A model generated the notes under the pieces. The model searched no databases. It had not been told where the DNA came from and was given only the letters and a program-made list of their open reading frames with translations. From positions 1-64,000 of the forward strand of contig JBEKBH010000003.1 in assembly GCA_050015495.1 (NCBI GenBank): 64,000 nt of DNA. Reading direction: 5' to 3'. The DNA is from Palsa-1439 sp050015495 (GTDB taxonomy: Bacteria; Verrucomicrobiota; Verrucomicrobiia; Palsa-1439). Below, one piece after another: positions 16,889 through 25,199 of the stretch. The position numbers and the translations under genes are program-made. The stretch's first letter is position 1, and the number at the start of each line of letters is the position of its first letter.

Positions 16889-17895
16889 GACGAGACCGGA
16901 TTTTGCTGGCGCATGGCGGCGGCGGTTCGCTCACGCACGAACTGGTCGAGAAACTGTTTCTCCCCAGTCTGGAGAATCCACTGTTAAAGACCCTGGACGA
17001 CAGCGCGGTGTTGATGATGGGTGGCAAGGGGTACGCCTTTACAACGGACAGCTATGTCGTCAAACCCCACATTTTCCCGGGAGGAGACATCGGCAAACTG
17101 GCGGTGTGCGGCACGGTCAACGATCTCGCCGTGATGGGCGCGCGGCCACTCTGGCTGAGCCTCAGTTTCATTCTCGAAGAAGGCTTGTTGCTCGCCGATC
17201 TCCAGAACATCGTGGAGTCCATCAGCGCCACGGCCCGGGAGGCCGTCGTGCAGATCGTCACCGGGGACACCAAGGTCGTCGAACACGGCAAATGCGAAGG
17301 GTTGTACATCAACACGGCCGGGCTCGGGGAAATTGTGGCCCCCCACCGGCTCGGGGCTGCCAACGTGAAACCGGGCGACGCCGTCATTATCAACGGCCCG
17401 ATGGGAGAGCATGGCGTCGCGGTGATGAGCCGGCGTGAAGGCATCGCATTTCAGACAAACATTGTGAGCGACTGCGCGCCGGTGTGGCCGCTCGTGAACG
17501 CCATTCTGAAGACCGGAGCCGAAGTCCACGCCATGCGCGACCCAACGCGGGGCGGAGTCGCCGCTGCCGTGTGTGACATCGCACGGGCCTCGAACGTCGG
17601 AATTCGGTTGCGCGAAGATGCGCTGCCGATTGGCCCCGAAGTGCGCGGCGCGTGCGACCTGCTGGGACTTGAACCGCTGACGATCGCCAACGAAGGAAAG
17701 GTGCTTGTATTTTGCCGCGCGACCGACACCGCGCAGGTGCTCGCGGCGATGAAGGAGCATCCTCTTGGCAAACAGGCCTGCGTCATCGGCGAGGTGAGCG
17801 AGAAACCGCCGGGCGTGGCGCTGTTGCGCACGACCATCGGCGGCGAACGGATCATCGACATGCCGACCGGTGAGGATTTGCCGCGAATTTGCTGA
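16885..17895 (+). CDS. hypE: Carbamoyl dehydratase HypE
   Basis: 336-residue AIR-synthase-like ATPase that dehydrates the C-terminal Cys thiocarbamate to thiocyanate. HGGGGSLTHELVEKLF near the start, DDSAVL, MRDPTRGG near 214, and the required C-terminal Cys as last residue (PRIC). GTG start overlaps the hypD stop. It ends 29 bases before the PFOR start. Last of the hyp series. Confidence 0.96.
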   Translation: MRRDRILLAHGGGGSLTHELVEKLFLPSLENPLLKTLDDSAVLMMGGKGYAFTTDSYVVKPHIFPGGDIGKLAVCGTVNDLAVMGARPLWLSLSFILEEGLLLADLQNIVESISATAREAVVQIVTGDTKVVEHGKCEGLYINTAGLGEIVAPHRLGAANVKPGDAVIINGPMGEHGVAVMSRREGIAFQTNIVSDCAPVWPLVNAILKTGAEVHAMRDPTRGGVAAAVCDIARASNVGIRLREDALPIGPEVRGACDLLGLEPLTIANEGKVLVFCRATDTAQVLAAMKEHPLGKQACVIGEVSEKPPGVALLRTTIGGERIIDMPTGEDLPRIC

Positions 17896-17924
17896 CCATA
17901 GAAACCAACGACGAAACATACAGA

Positions 17925-20900
17925 ATGAAAACCAATTCACGAAAATACGTAACCATGGACGGGAATGAAGCGGTGAGCTACGTGGCCTATCGCACCAACG
18001 AAGTCATCGCCATCTACCCCATCACGCCATCGTCCCCGATGGGCGAATGGGCGGACGAATGGGCGGCGTACGGCATCCCCAACATCTGGGGCACGGTGCC
18101 GTCGGTCATCGAAATGCAAAGCGAAGGCGGCGCGGCCGGCGCGATTCACGGCGCCCTGCAAACGGGCTCGCTGGCGACGACATTCACCGCATCGCAGGGC
18201 CTGCTGCTGATGATACCGAATATGTTCAAGATCGCCGGCGAACTGACGCCGGCGGTGTTTCATATTGCGGCGCGTACCCTGGCGACCCATGCGCTGTCGA
18301 TTTTCGGCGACCACGGGGACGTCATGGCCGCTCGCTCGACGGGATGGGCGATGCTGTGCTCCAACTCCGTGCAAGAGGCGCACGACTGCGCGCTGATCGC
18401 GCAGGCCGCCACGCTCGAAGCGCGCGTGCCGTTCCTCCATTTTTTCGACGGCTTCCGCACGTCGCATGAGGTGGGAAAGATCGAGTTGCTGGCCGACGAC
18501 GATCTGCGCGCGTTGATTGATGATGCCCGCGTGCTCGAACACCGCGCCCGGGCGTTGTCTCCCGATCATCCGGTGTTGCGCGGGACGGCGCAGAATCCCG
18601 ATGTGTTTTTCCAGGCCCGCGAAGCGTGCAATCCGTTCTATGACGCCTGCCCGGACATCGTGCAGCGCGCGATGGACAAGTTCGCCGCGCAGACGGGGCG
18701 CGCGTACCACCTGTTTGACTACTACGGGGATCCGAAGGCAACGCGCGTCGTTGTGTTGATGGGTTCTGGTTGTGAAACCGCGCAGGAGACGGTTGACTAC
18801 ATGACGAAACAGGGTGAGCGCGTGGGCCTGCTGAAGGTGCGATTGTACCGCCCTCTCGACATGGCGCGATTTGTCGCCGCACTGCCCGCGAGCACCACCA
18901 GCATTGCCGTTCTCGACCGCACCAAGGAACCCGGCGCGGCGGGCGAGCCACTGTATCAGGACGTGCTCACGGCCTTGCGCGAGACGGGGCGGAATGTGCC
19001 CGTGGTTGTGGGCGGACGATATGGTTTGTCGTCCAAGGAGTTCACGCCCGCGATGGTCAAGGCCGTGTTTGACAACCTGGCGGCCAGCAAACCCAAGAAC
19101 CATTTCACGGTCGGGATCAACGACGACGTAACGCACACCAGCCTCGATTTCGACCCCGGATTCTCGACCGAGTCCGATCGCACGGTGCGTGCGGTGTTCT
19201 ACGGCCTCGGTTCGGACGGCACCGTGGGCGCGAACAAGAACTCGATCAAAATCATCGGCGAAGACACCGACAACTATGCGCAGGGCTACTTCGTGTACGA
19301 CTCGAAAAAGTCGGGCTCGACGACGGTATCGCATCTGCGGTTCGGGCCGGAACCGATTCGGTCGACGTATCTGGTCAGCCAGGCCAACTTTGTCGCGTGT
19401 CACCAGCCGATTTTCGTCGAGCGGTACGACATTCTCAAGGACGCGATTCCGGGCGGCACATTCCTGCTCAACACGCCGTACAGCGCCGAGGAAATCTGGG
19501 GCAAACTTCCGCGTGTTTACCAGGAGCACATCGTCGCCAAGAAACTGAAGATGCACGTCATCGACGCGGTGAAAGTTGCGCGAGACAGCGGCATGGGCGG
19601 TCGCATCAACACCGTCATGCAAGTGTGCTTCTTCGCGATCTCGGGCGTGTTGCCGCGGCAGGAGGCCATCGACGCCATCAAGAAGTCCATCAAGAAGACC
19701 TACGGCAAGAAGGGCGATGAGATCGTCCAGATGAACCTGAAGGCCGTGGACAACACGTTGGCGCACCTGCATGAAGTGAAAGTCCCGGCGCGCGTGGACA
19801 GCCGGATTGAGTTGCCGCCGCCGGTGCCGAAGGAAGCGCCCGAATTCGTTCGGAACGTGCTCGGCGAAATGATTACCGGCTGCGGCGATCGACTCTCCGT
19901 GAGCCAGATGCCTTGCGATGGAACGTTCCCGCTGGCGACGGCGCGTTGGGAAAAGCGCAACATCGCGCTGGAGATTCCGGTGTGGGACGCGGCGGTGTGC
20001 ATTCAGTGCGGCAAATGCGCGATGGTCTGTCCGCACGCGGTGATCCGGGCGAAGGCGTACGAGCCGAGCGCGCTCGCATCCGCCCCGACCACCTTTAAGT
20101 CCGTGGACGCGCGCGACCGTGATTGGAAGGGGTTGAAGTTCACGATCCAGGTCGCTCCCGAGGATTGCACCGGCTGTGGCTTGTGTGTCGAAGTTTGTCC
20201 CGCGAAGAACAAGAGCGAGCCGCGGCTGAAAGCCATCAACATGGCAGCCCAGCCGCCGATTCGCGAGCAAGAGGTGAAGAACTGGGACTTCTTTCTCAAC
20301 ATTCCCGAGATGGATCGGCGTCGGATCAAAGTGGGCAGCATCCCCCACCAGCAGTTGCAGCAACCGTTGTTCGAGTTCAGCGGCGCATGCGCGGGCTGCG
20401 GTGAAACCCCCTACGTGAAACTGGTCAGCCAGTTGTTCGGTGACCGCGCGCTGGTCGCCAACGCCACCGGCTGCTCATCGATTTACGGCGGCAACCTGCC
20501 GACGACCCCGTGGGCGGTGAACAAGGACGGACGCGGCACCGCCTGGTGCAACTCGCTGTTCGAGGACAACGCCGAGTTCGGTCTTGGCTACCGTGTGTCG
20601 ATTGACAAGCAGAAGGAGTTTGCCTCCGAGTTGGTGAAGAAGCTCGCCCCGACCATTGGCGACAAGCTGGTGAGCGCGATTCTCACGGCGGAGCAGAAGA
20701 CCGAAGCCGACATCTTCGACCAGCGCGAGCGCGTCGCCGAGTTGAAGAAGGTGCTACAGCGGGTCGATTCCGCCGAAGCGCGCGCGCTCCTCGGCGTTGC
20801 CGACATTCTGACAAAGAAGAGTGTGTGGATCATGGGCGGTGACGGCTGGGCGTATGATATTGGCTACGGCGGACTTGATCACGTCCTGGCAAGCGGCCGC

Positions 20901-21524
20901 AACGTGAATGTTCTGGTGTTGGACACGGAAGTGTACTCGAACACGGGCGGCCAAATGTCAAAGGCTACGCCGCGCGGCGCGGTGGCGAAGTTCGCGGCGG
21001 GCGGCAAACAAATGGGAAAGAAAGACCTTGGCCTGATCGCGATGACGTACGGCCACGTGTACGTGGCGAGCGTGGCGATGGGGGCGCGTGACGAGCACAC
21101 CTTGCGGGCGTTCCTGGAAGCTGAGAGTTACGAGGGGCCATCGCTGATCATCGCCTACAGCCATTGCATCGCGCACGGCATCAACATGACCACCGCCATG
21201 CAAGATCAAAAGGCGGCCGTGAACTCGGGACAGTGGCTGCTCTACCGCTACGACCCGCGGCGGGCCGCCGCCGGCGAGAACCCGATGCAACTCGACTCGC
21301 GGAGCCCGAAACAGAAGGTCGAGGAGTTTCTGCTGATGGAGAACCGCTTCAAGATGCTTACGAAGAGCGATCCCCAGCGCGCAAAGGAATTGTTCCGGCA
21401 GGCGCAAATCGATGCCGACCAGCGGTTCAAACGTTACGAACACCTGGCCGCGTGGAAACCAAACGGCCACGCGACGCCTTCCGAAATCGCGCCGCAATCC
21501 GCGCCGCCATCAAAACCCGCATGA
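17925..21524 (+). CDS. nifJ: Pyruvate:ferredoxin (flavodoxin) oxidoreductase
   Basis: 1199-residue single-chain PFOR converting pyruvate and CoA to acetyl-CoA, CO2 and reduced ferredoxin. Domain I motif YPITPSSPMGEWAD near residue 29, CoA-binding and gamma domains in the middle, a double [4Fe-4S] domain (CIQCGKCAMVCP and CTGCGLCVEVCP, about 690-765), the third cluster CAGCGE near 825, and the TPP motif GGDGWAYDIGYGGLDH near 970. The start at 17925 gives the usual N-terminus; an upstream TTG and a downstream ATG at 17955 are alternatives. Following hypE closely, it likely feeds ferredoxin to the hydrogenase. Confidence 0.95.
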   Translation: MKTNSRKYVTMDGNEAVSYVAYRTNEVIAIYPITPSSPMGEWADEWAAYGIPNIWGTVPSVIEMQSEGGAAGAIHGALQTGSLATTFTASQGLLLMIPNMFKIAGELTPAVFHIAARTLATHALSIFGDHGDVMAARSTGWAMLCSNSVQEAHDCALIAQAATLEARVPFLHFFDGFRTSHEVGKIELLADDDLRALIDDARVLEHRARALSPDHPVLRGTAQNPDVFFQAREACNPFYDACPDIVQRAMDKFAAQTGRAYHLFDYYGDPKATRVVVLMGSGCETAQETVDYMTKQGERVGLLKVRLYRPLDMARFVAALPASTTSIAVLDRTKEPGAAGEPLYQDVLTALRETGRNVPVVVGGRYGLSSKEFTPAMVKAVFDNLAASKPKNHFTVGINDDVTHTSLDFDPGFSTESDRTVRAVFYGLGSDGTVGANKNSIKIIGEDTDNYAQGYFVYDSKKSGSTTVSHLRFGPEPIRSTYLVSQANFVACHQPIFVERYDILKDAIPGGTFLLNTPYSAEEIWGKLPRVYQEHIVAKKLKMHVIDAVKVARDSGMGGRINTVMQVCFFAISGVLPRQEAIDAIKKSIKKTYGKKGDEIVQMNLKAVDNTLAHLHEVKVPARVDSRIELPPPVPKEAPEFVRNVLGEMITGCGDRLSVSQMPCDGTFPLATARWEKRNIALEIPVWDAAVCIQCGKCAMVCPHAVIRAKAYEPSALASAPTTFKSVDARDRDWKGLKFTIQVAPEDCTGCGLCVEVCPAKNKSEPRLKAINMAAQPPIREQEVKNWDFFLNIPEMDRRRIKVGSIPHQQLQQPLFEFSGACAGCGETPYVKLVSQLFGDRALVANATGCSSIYGGNLPTTPWAVNKDGRGTAWCNSLFEDNAEFGLGYRVSIDKQKEFASELVKKLAPTIGDKLVSAILTAEQKTEADIFDQRERVAELKKVLQRVDSAEARALLGVADILTKKSVWIMGGDGWAYDIGYGGLDHVLASGRNVNVLVLDTEVYSNTGGQMSKATPRGAVAKFAAGGKQMGKKDLGLIAMTYGHVYVASVAMGARDEHTLRAFLEAESYEGPSLIIAYSHCIAHGINMTTAMQDQKAAVNSGQWLLYRYDPRRAAAGENPMQLDSRSPKQKVEEFLLMENRFKMLTKSDPQRAKELFRQAQIDADQRFKRYEHLAAWKPNGHATPSEIAPQSAPPSKPA

Positions 21525-21534
21525 GAGGTGACAC

Positions 21535-22551
21535 ATGGACCTACGCACAACCTACCTGAATCTGCCGCTCCGCACGCCGTTGGTCGTCTCCGCGTGCGGG
21601 CCGTTGTCGGAGGACATTGACAACATCAAACGCATGGAGGACGCGGGGGCATCGGCGGTCGTGCTCTATTCGCTGTTCGAGGAACAATTGCGACAGGAAA
21701 CCCAGGAACTGGACCATTTTCTGACGCAGGGCACGGACAGCTTCGCGGAAGCGCTCAGCTATTTCCCCGAGCCCGAGCAGTTCCACCTCGGCCCGGAAGG
21801 ATATTTGAACCACATCCACAAGGCCAAGCAGGTTGTGGACATCCCCATCATTGCCAGTTTGAATGGCGCATCAACGGGCGGCTGGATTGATTTCGCCATG
21901 CAGATCGAGCAGGCGGGCGCCGATGCGCTGGAGTTGAATATTTACCACATCCCGACGGACCGGAACCTGAGCGGCGCGGCCATTGAGCAAACGTACATCG
22001 ACATCGTCAAGGCCGTGAAAAGCGCCGTCACGATCCCCGTGGCAGTCAAGCTGAGTCCGTTCTTCAGCAACACGGCGAACATGGCCAAGCAGCTCGACGA
22101 CGCGGGCGCGGACGGGCTGGTGCTCTTCAACCGGTTCTACCAGCCGGACATCGACCTCGAGGAACTCGAAGTGCGCCCCTCGATTATCTTGAGTACGCCG
22201 CAGGCACTGCGATTGCCGATGCGCTGGGTGGCCATCCTGTTCGGGCGGATCGACGCCGACCTCGCCGCCACCAGCGGCATCCATCACGCGCCGGACGTAT
22301 TGAAGATGCTGATGGCCGGTGCGGACGTGACCATGCTGTGCTCCACGCTGTTGGCGCGCGGGATCGGCCACATCCGCGTCATCGAAAAGGAAATGAGCGC
22401 CTGGATGGAAGAGCACTGGTACGACTCCGTGGAACAGCTCAAGGGCAGTTTGAGCCAAATGCGCTGTCCTGATGCGAGCGCGTTCGAACGCGCCCAGTAC
22501 CTGCGCGCTCTGACCACATGCAAGCCGATCCAGTCGACGGAAGGACGGTGA
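21535..22551 (+). CDS. Dihydroorotate-dehydrogenase-like flavoprotein
   Basis: 338-residue FMN TIM-barrel protein of the 'dihydroorotate dehydrogenase-like' family that often neighbours PFOR. Features: NLPLRTPLVVSACGPL at the start, IASLNGASTGGW near 102, ALELNIYHIP near 124, VKLSPFF near 162, GLVLFNRFYQPDI near 187, and TSGIHHAPDVLKMLMAGAD near 246. A ribosome site GAGAGGTGA precedes it, 10 bases after PFOR. True pyrD function is doubtful: the usual orotate-binding Asn/Ser/Cys set is not clear, and location suggests an electron-transfer or redox role. Confidence 0.85.
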   Translation: MDLRTTYLNLPLRTPLVVSACGPLSEDIDNIKRMEDAGASAVVLYSLFEEQLRQETQELDHFLTQGTDSFAEALSYFPEPEQFHLGPEGYLNHIHKAKQVVDIPIIASLNGASTGGWIDFAMQIEQAGADALELNIYHIPTDRNLSGAAIEQTYIDIVKAVKSAVTIPVAVKLSPFFSNTANMAKQLDDAGADGLVLFNRFYQPDIDLEELEVRPSIILSTPQALRLPMRWVAILFGRIDADLAATSGIHHAPDVLKMLMAGADVTMLCSTLLARGIGHIRVIEKEMSAWMEEHWYDSVEQLKGSLSQMRCPDASAFERAQYLRALTTCKPIQSTEGR

Positions 22552-22556
22552 ACCCC

Positions 22557-22940
22557 ATGAAGTACACACGCGACGATGCCCTCAAGAGAATCCGCGAGTT
22601 TCTTGTCACCAACACGCGCCCGGAGGAAACCACCTGCGAAGCGGCGGCGCGGTTGGGGATCTTCTGCCACGGATACGACCGGTGGACGCTGGAGCAGTTG
22701 CGCCATCTCTACCCCTGGCTCTCGAAGAAGATGCCCGCCGACACGCCGCGAGAAGAATTCCTGAAGTTGATCGTGGCGTGGGACAATGCCCGCCAGTTGG
22801 TGCACAAGGTCTCCACGACGTGCGATGTGCACGCCGCCGATCACGACGGCTGTCTCGGTTTCGACCGCTTCAGCAACCAACAGCTCAAGCGGATGTTCCC
22901 GCAACTGTTCCAACCCGACGACGAAATCACGCAGTGGTGA
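22557..22940 (+). CDS. Hypothetical small protein in PFOR operon
   Basis: 127-residue soluble protein, not assigned to a named family. It starts 5 bases after the flavoprotein stop and is translated in the same direction, so it belongs to the same transcript. Visible traits: mostly helical, Trp/His rich, and four cysteines (in TTCEAAARLGIFCHG and STTCDVHAADHDGCLGF), the last two close to His and Asp residues that could bind a metal. The end is followed by a structured gap and terminator, so this is the last gene of the operon. Confidence 0.7.
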   Translation: MKYTRDDALKRIREFLVTNTRPEETTCEAAARLGIFCHGYDRWTLEQLRHLYPWLSKKMPADTPREEFLKLIVAWDNARQLVHKVSTTCDVHAADHDGCLGFDRFSNQQLKRMFPQLFQPDDEITQW

Positions 22941-22951
22941 TCTGAGACCAG

Positions 22952-23077
22952 GAGCCACGGGTATCGAAATTCCTGTCGGCTCGGAACCTGTTGCAATCCT
23001 GAGAGTTCCGTGCTTGCCCACACAAACGACGCAAGCTGAACACGCGGGATGTTAATCGTCTCGGCAACCGCATCCCG
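22952..23077 (+). other. Series of hairpins between operons (RNA candidate)
   Basis: The 203-base gap holds four consecutive potential stems before the terminator: GAGCC/GGCTC with inner CGGG/CCTG (22952-22982), CGGAAC/GTTCCG (22982-23010), GCTTGC/GCAAGC (23012-23036) and CGGGATG/CATCCCG (23045-23077). It could be a long 3' UTR, a small RNA, or a leader controlling the efflux operon whose first gene starts at 23144. No known riboswitch consensus was recognised. Confidence 0.35.
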
Positions 23078-23087
23078 TCGGAAGCTG

Positions 23088-23120
23088 AAAACCCTCGCTG
23101 TTTCCAGTGAGGGTTTTTTT
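23088..23120 (+). terminator. Intrinsic terminator after the PFOR operon
   Basis: Stem AAAACCCTCGC/GTGAGGGTTTT (23088-23098 with 23107-23117, one G-T pair), 8-base loop, continuing into a run of seven T (23114-23120). It lies 148 bases after the last upstream gene and 24 before the next one, so it either ends the PFOR transcript or attenuates the efflux operon. Confidence 0.85.
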
Positions 23121-23143
23121 CGTCCCGGACGTATCACTCTGTG

Positions 23144-23479
23144 ATGAACGAGAATGACGACAAGCTGAGGGCATTACTCAGGCAGTGGCGTGACATCGAG
23201 CCGCAGGGCAACTTTGAGGCCGATGTGTGGCGGCGAATTCGAGTTGCCGCCGCCGTTTACCCCGAACGAGTGAGCCTGATCGAGGCGATGGGACGGTTGC
23301 TGTGGCAACCCGCATGGTCGGTTGCCGCGGCCCTGTTTGTGGCCGCGCTCGTCGGCGTCTGGGGCGGCGTCGCCACCACGTCGCGACCGGCGGACACCTC
23401 TCGGGCCGAACTTCAATTTCTCGCGCCGGGGACGCTGGCGGGAAGCTACCTGCAAGGCGCGGCGAAGGAATTACAATGA
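23144..23479 (+). CDS. Small single-span membrane protein, possible anti-sigma factor
   Basis: 111-residue protein from the ATG at 23144 (a GTG one codon earlier is possible); no clear ribosome site. The N-terminal ~55 residues are charged and cytosolic (LRALLRQWRDIEP, VWRRIR), one membrane span follows (about 63-83, AALFVAALVGVWGGVA), and a short outer tail. This layout, directly before a CnrX-like periplasmic sensor, resembles CnrY-type anti-sigma factors, but sequence similarity is weak and no ECF sigma gene lies beside it. Its stop overlaps the next start (ATGA). Confidence 0.6.
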   Translation: MNENDDKLRALLRQWRDIEPQGNFEADVWRRIRVAAAVYPERVSLIEAMGRLLWQPAWSVAAALFVAALVGVWGGVATTSRPADTSRAELQFLAPGTLAGSYLQGAAKELQ

Positions 23480-23943
23480 AAAAGACGCTGATCGCCCTGG
23501 CGGTTTTGACGTTTTTTGTTTCGTCGCTCTCCTACGGCGTGGCCAATTGGTGCATTCATCGCTCCGTCAGCCGTGGGATGGCCGATTTGAACGACACGCC
23601 GTGGCTCAAACGCGAATTGAACCTGACCGACGCCCAGAGTATCGCGATTGACAAGCTGAATCAGGAATTTCGCGCGAAAGTCGACCACTGCTGCGACGCG
23701 CATTGCGACGCGCGTTTCGCGTTGGGGAAGGAACTGGCCAATCCACAGGTCGATCTCACCCGGGCCAATGCCTGCGTCGATCGCATGGCGGCGGCCCAGG
23801 CCGATTCGGAACGCGCCACGCTCGATCACATCCTCCGCGTGCGCGCGTTGTTGACGCCCGACCAGCAGCAACGGTACGCGGCGCTGGTCAGCCAGCAAAT
23901 CTGCGCCGCCGGCCCTCTCGGGATGCATCATCCACCGCAATGA
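23476..23943 (+). CDS. Periplasmic heavy-metal sensor (CnrX/ZraP-like)
   Basis: 155-residue protein with an N-terminal membrane anchor or signal (residues 3-25) and a four-helix LTxxQ-type periplasmic domain: WLKRELNLTDAQ near 46, a Cys/His cluster DHCCDAHCDARF near 75, and LTPDQQQRYAALV near 131. The C-terminus ICAAGPLGMHH adds potential metal ligands. CnrX and ZraP relatives sense or buffer Co, Ni, Zn or Cu. It overlaps genes on both sides, so it is co-translated with the anti-sigma-like protein and the efflux channel. Confidence 0.8.
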   Translation: MKKTLIALAVLTFFVSSLSYGVANWCIHRSVSRGMADLNDTPWLKRELNLTDAQSIAIDKLNQEFRAKVDHCCDAHCDARFALGKELANPQVDLTRANACVDRMAAAQADSERATLDHILRVRALLTPDQQQRYAALVSQQICAAGPLGMHHPPQ

Positions 23944-25199
23944 AATCAATCCTGGTCGCCCTCTTCTTCGCGGTCGGGACGGTTGCCGCGTCCGCGCAAA
24001 CGAATGACTCGTTGGACGCGCTCATCGAGACCGCCCTCGCGAACAATCCGGAGATCGCCATGGCCCACAGGAAGTGGGACGCAGCGCTGCAGAAGATTCC
24101 GCAAGCGCGGGCGCTGGACGACCCCACGGTCGGTGTGGACGCCTGGCGCAAGAGCGAGGAGGCGGCGTCCGCCAGCCAGACCGGCCTGATGGTTTCGCAG
24201 AACATCCCCTGGTTCGGAAAACGCGACTTGCGTGGCGGTGTCGAGAGGGGCGCGGCCAAACAGGCGGAAATGACGTGGCGGATGAAAACGCTGGGGGTCA
24301 TCGCCGCGGTGAAGCAGTCCTACTACAATCTCTGGCAGACGCAACGCGAATTGGATGTCAACCAGCGCAATCAAGAGTTGATGCAGCAGTTTGTCGAAGT
24401 CGCCCGTTCGCGATATGAGACGGGCAAGGCTTCGCAGTCCGACCTGATCCGCGCCCAGAACGAATTGGCCAAACTCGCCGAGGATCGCAGCGACCGCATG
24501 CGGACGTATCAGGTGGCGTTGGCGGAATTGAATCGCCTCATGAAGCGCGCGCCCAACATGCCTGTCGAGATCGGACCTGACGTAACCGTTCCGGTGTTGG
24601 AGCCTGCGGTGACCCTCGATCAATTGCAAGCGGCTGCGGCGTGCCGGCCCGAGTTGCAGGGGTTGCAGGAAGGCTCAGTGCGTAGCGCTGAGTCGGCGCT
24701 GGCGCTGGCAAGGAAAGGCTACGATCCCGATTTGCAGGTTCGGGTCGAGGCCTGGCAGTACGAAGGCAAGAGCGGTGTTCAGGAATATGACGCGGGCGTG
24801 TCGGTCAATTTCCCGTGGCTCAACCACGGCAAGTACAGGGCCGCCATCAACGAGGCCCGGGCGAACCTCGACGCGAGCCGGGACGAGTTGGACGCCATGC
24901 GCGCGCAAACCGCTACCGAGGTGGAGGAACTGTACGACGGCATCCACGCGATGCATCACCATTACGAATTGTACGTCGGCAAGCTGATTCCACAGCAGCA
25001 GCTCGCCATCGAAGCCGCACGGTCGGCCTACGAGAGCGGCACGGGAGGGTTCCTGGATGTTTTGGATGCGCGGCGGACGTTGTTTGACCTGGAAATGGAG
25101 AATTTACACCACGCCGCCGAGTTCCAACGACTCCTGGCGTCACTGGAACGAGTGGTGGGAGGTCGGCTGCCGATGGCGACGAGGGAGGAGAAGAAATGA
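23940..25199 (+). CDS. cusC: Outer-membrane efflux channel (TolC/CusC family)
   Basis: 419-residue outer-membrane factor. Signal peptide (residues 1-20, ending ASAQ), then two repeated OEP domains with long helices (LIETALANNPEIAMAHRKWDAALQ and the second repeat from LDQLQAAAACRPELQGLQ). IPWFGKRDLRGG is typical of metal-efflux channels. It starts in an ATGA overlap with the sensor gene and overlaps the adaptor gene by 4 bases. It forms the exit duct for the CusBA pump. Confidence 0.88.
   Translation: MKSILVALFFAVGTVAASAQTNDSLDALIETALANNPEIAMAHRKWDAALQKIPQARALDDPTVGVDAWRKSEEAASASQTGLMVSQNIPWFGKRDLRGGVERGAAKQAEMTWRMKTLGVIAAVKQSYYNLWQTQRELDVNQRNQELMQQFVEVARSRYETGKASQSDLIRAQNELAKLAEDRSDRMRTYQVALAELNRLMKRAPNMPVEIGPDVTVPVLEPAVTLDQLQAAAACRPELQGLQEGSVRSAESALALARKGYDPDLQVRVEAWQYEGKSGVQEYDAGVSVNFPWLNHGKYRAAINEARANLDASRDELDAMRAQTATEVEELYDGIHAMHHHYELYVGKLIPQQQLAIEAARSAYESGTGGFLDVLDARRTLFDLEMENLHHAAEFQRLLASLERVVGGRLPMATREEKK

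Noticed and set aside
22941..23087. Known riboswitch (SAM, TPP or NiCo) before the efflux operon because of GGCAACC and CTGAGA fragments.
   Set aside because: Only isolated short matches; the conserved cores and helix order of these classes are absent.
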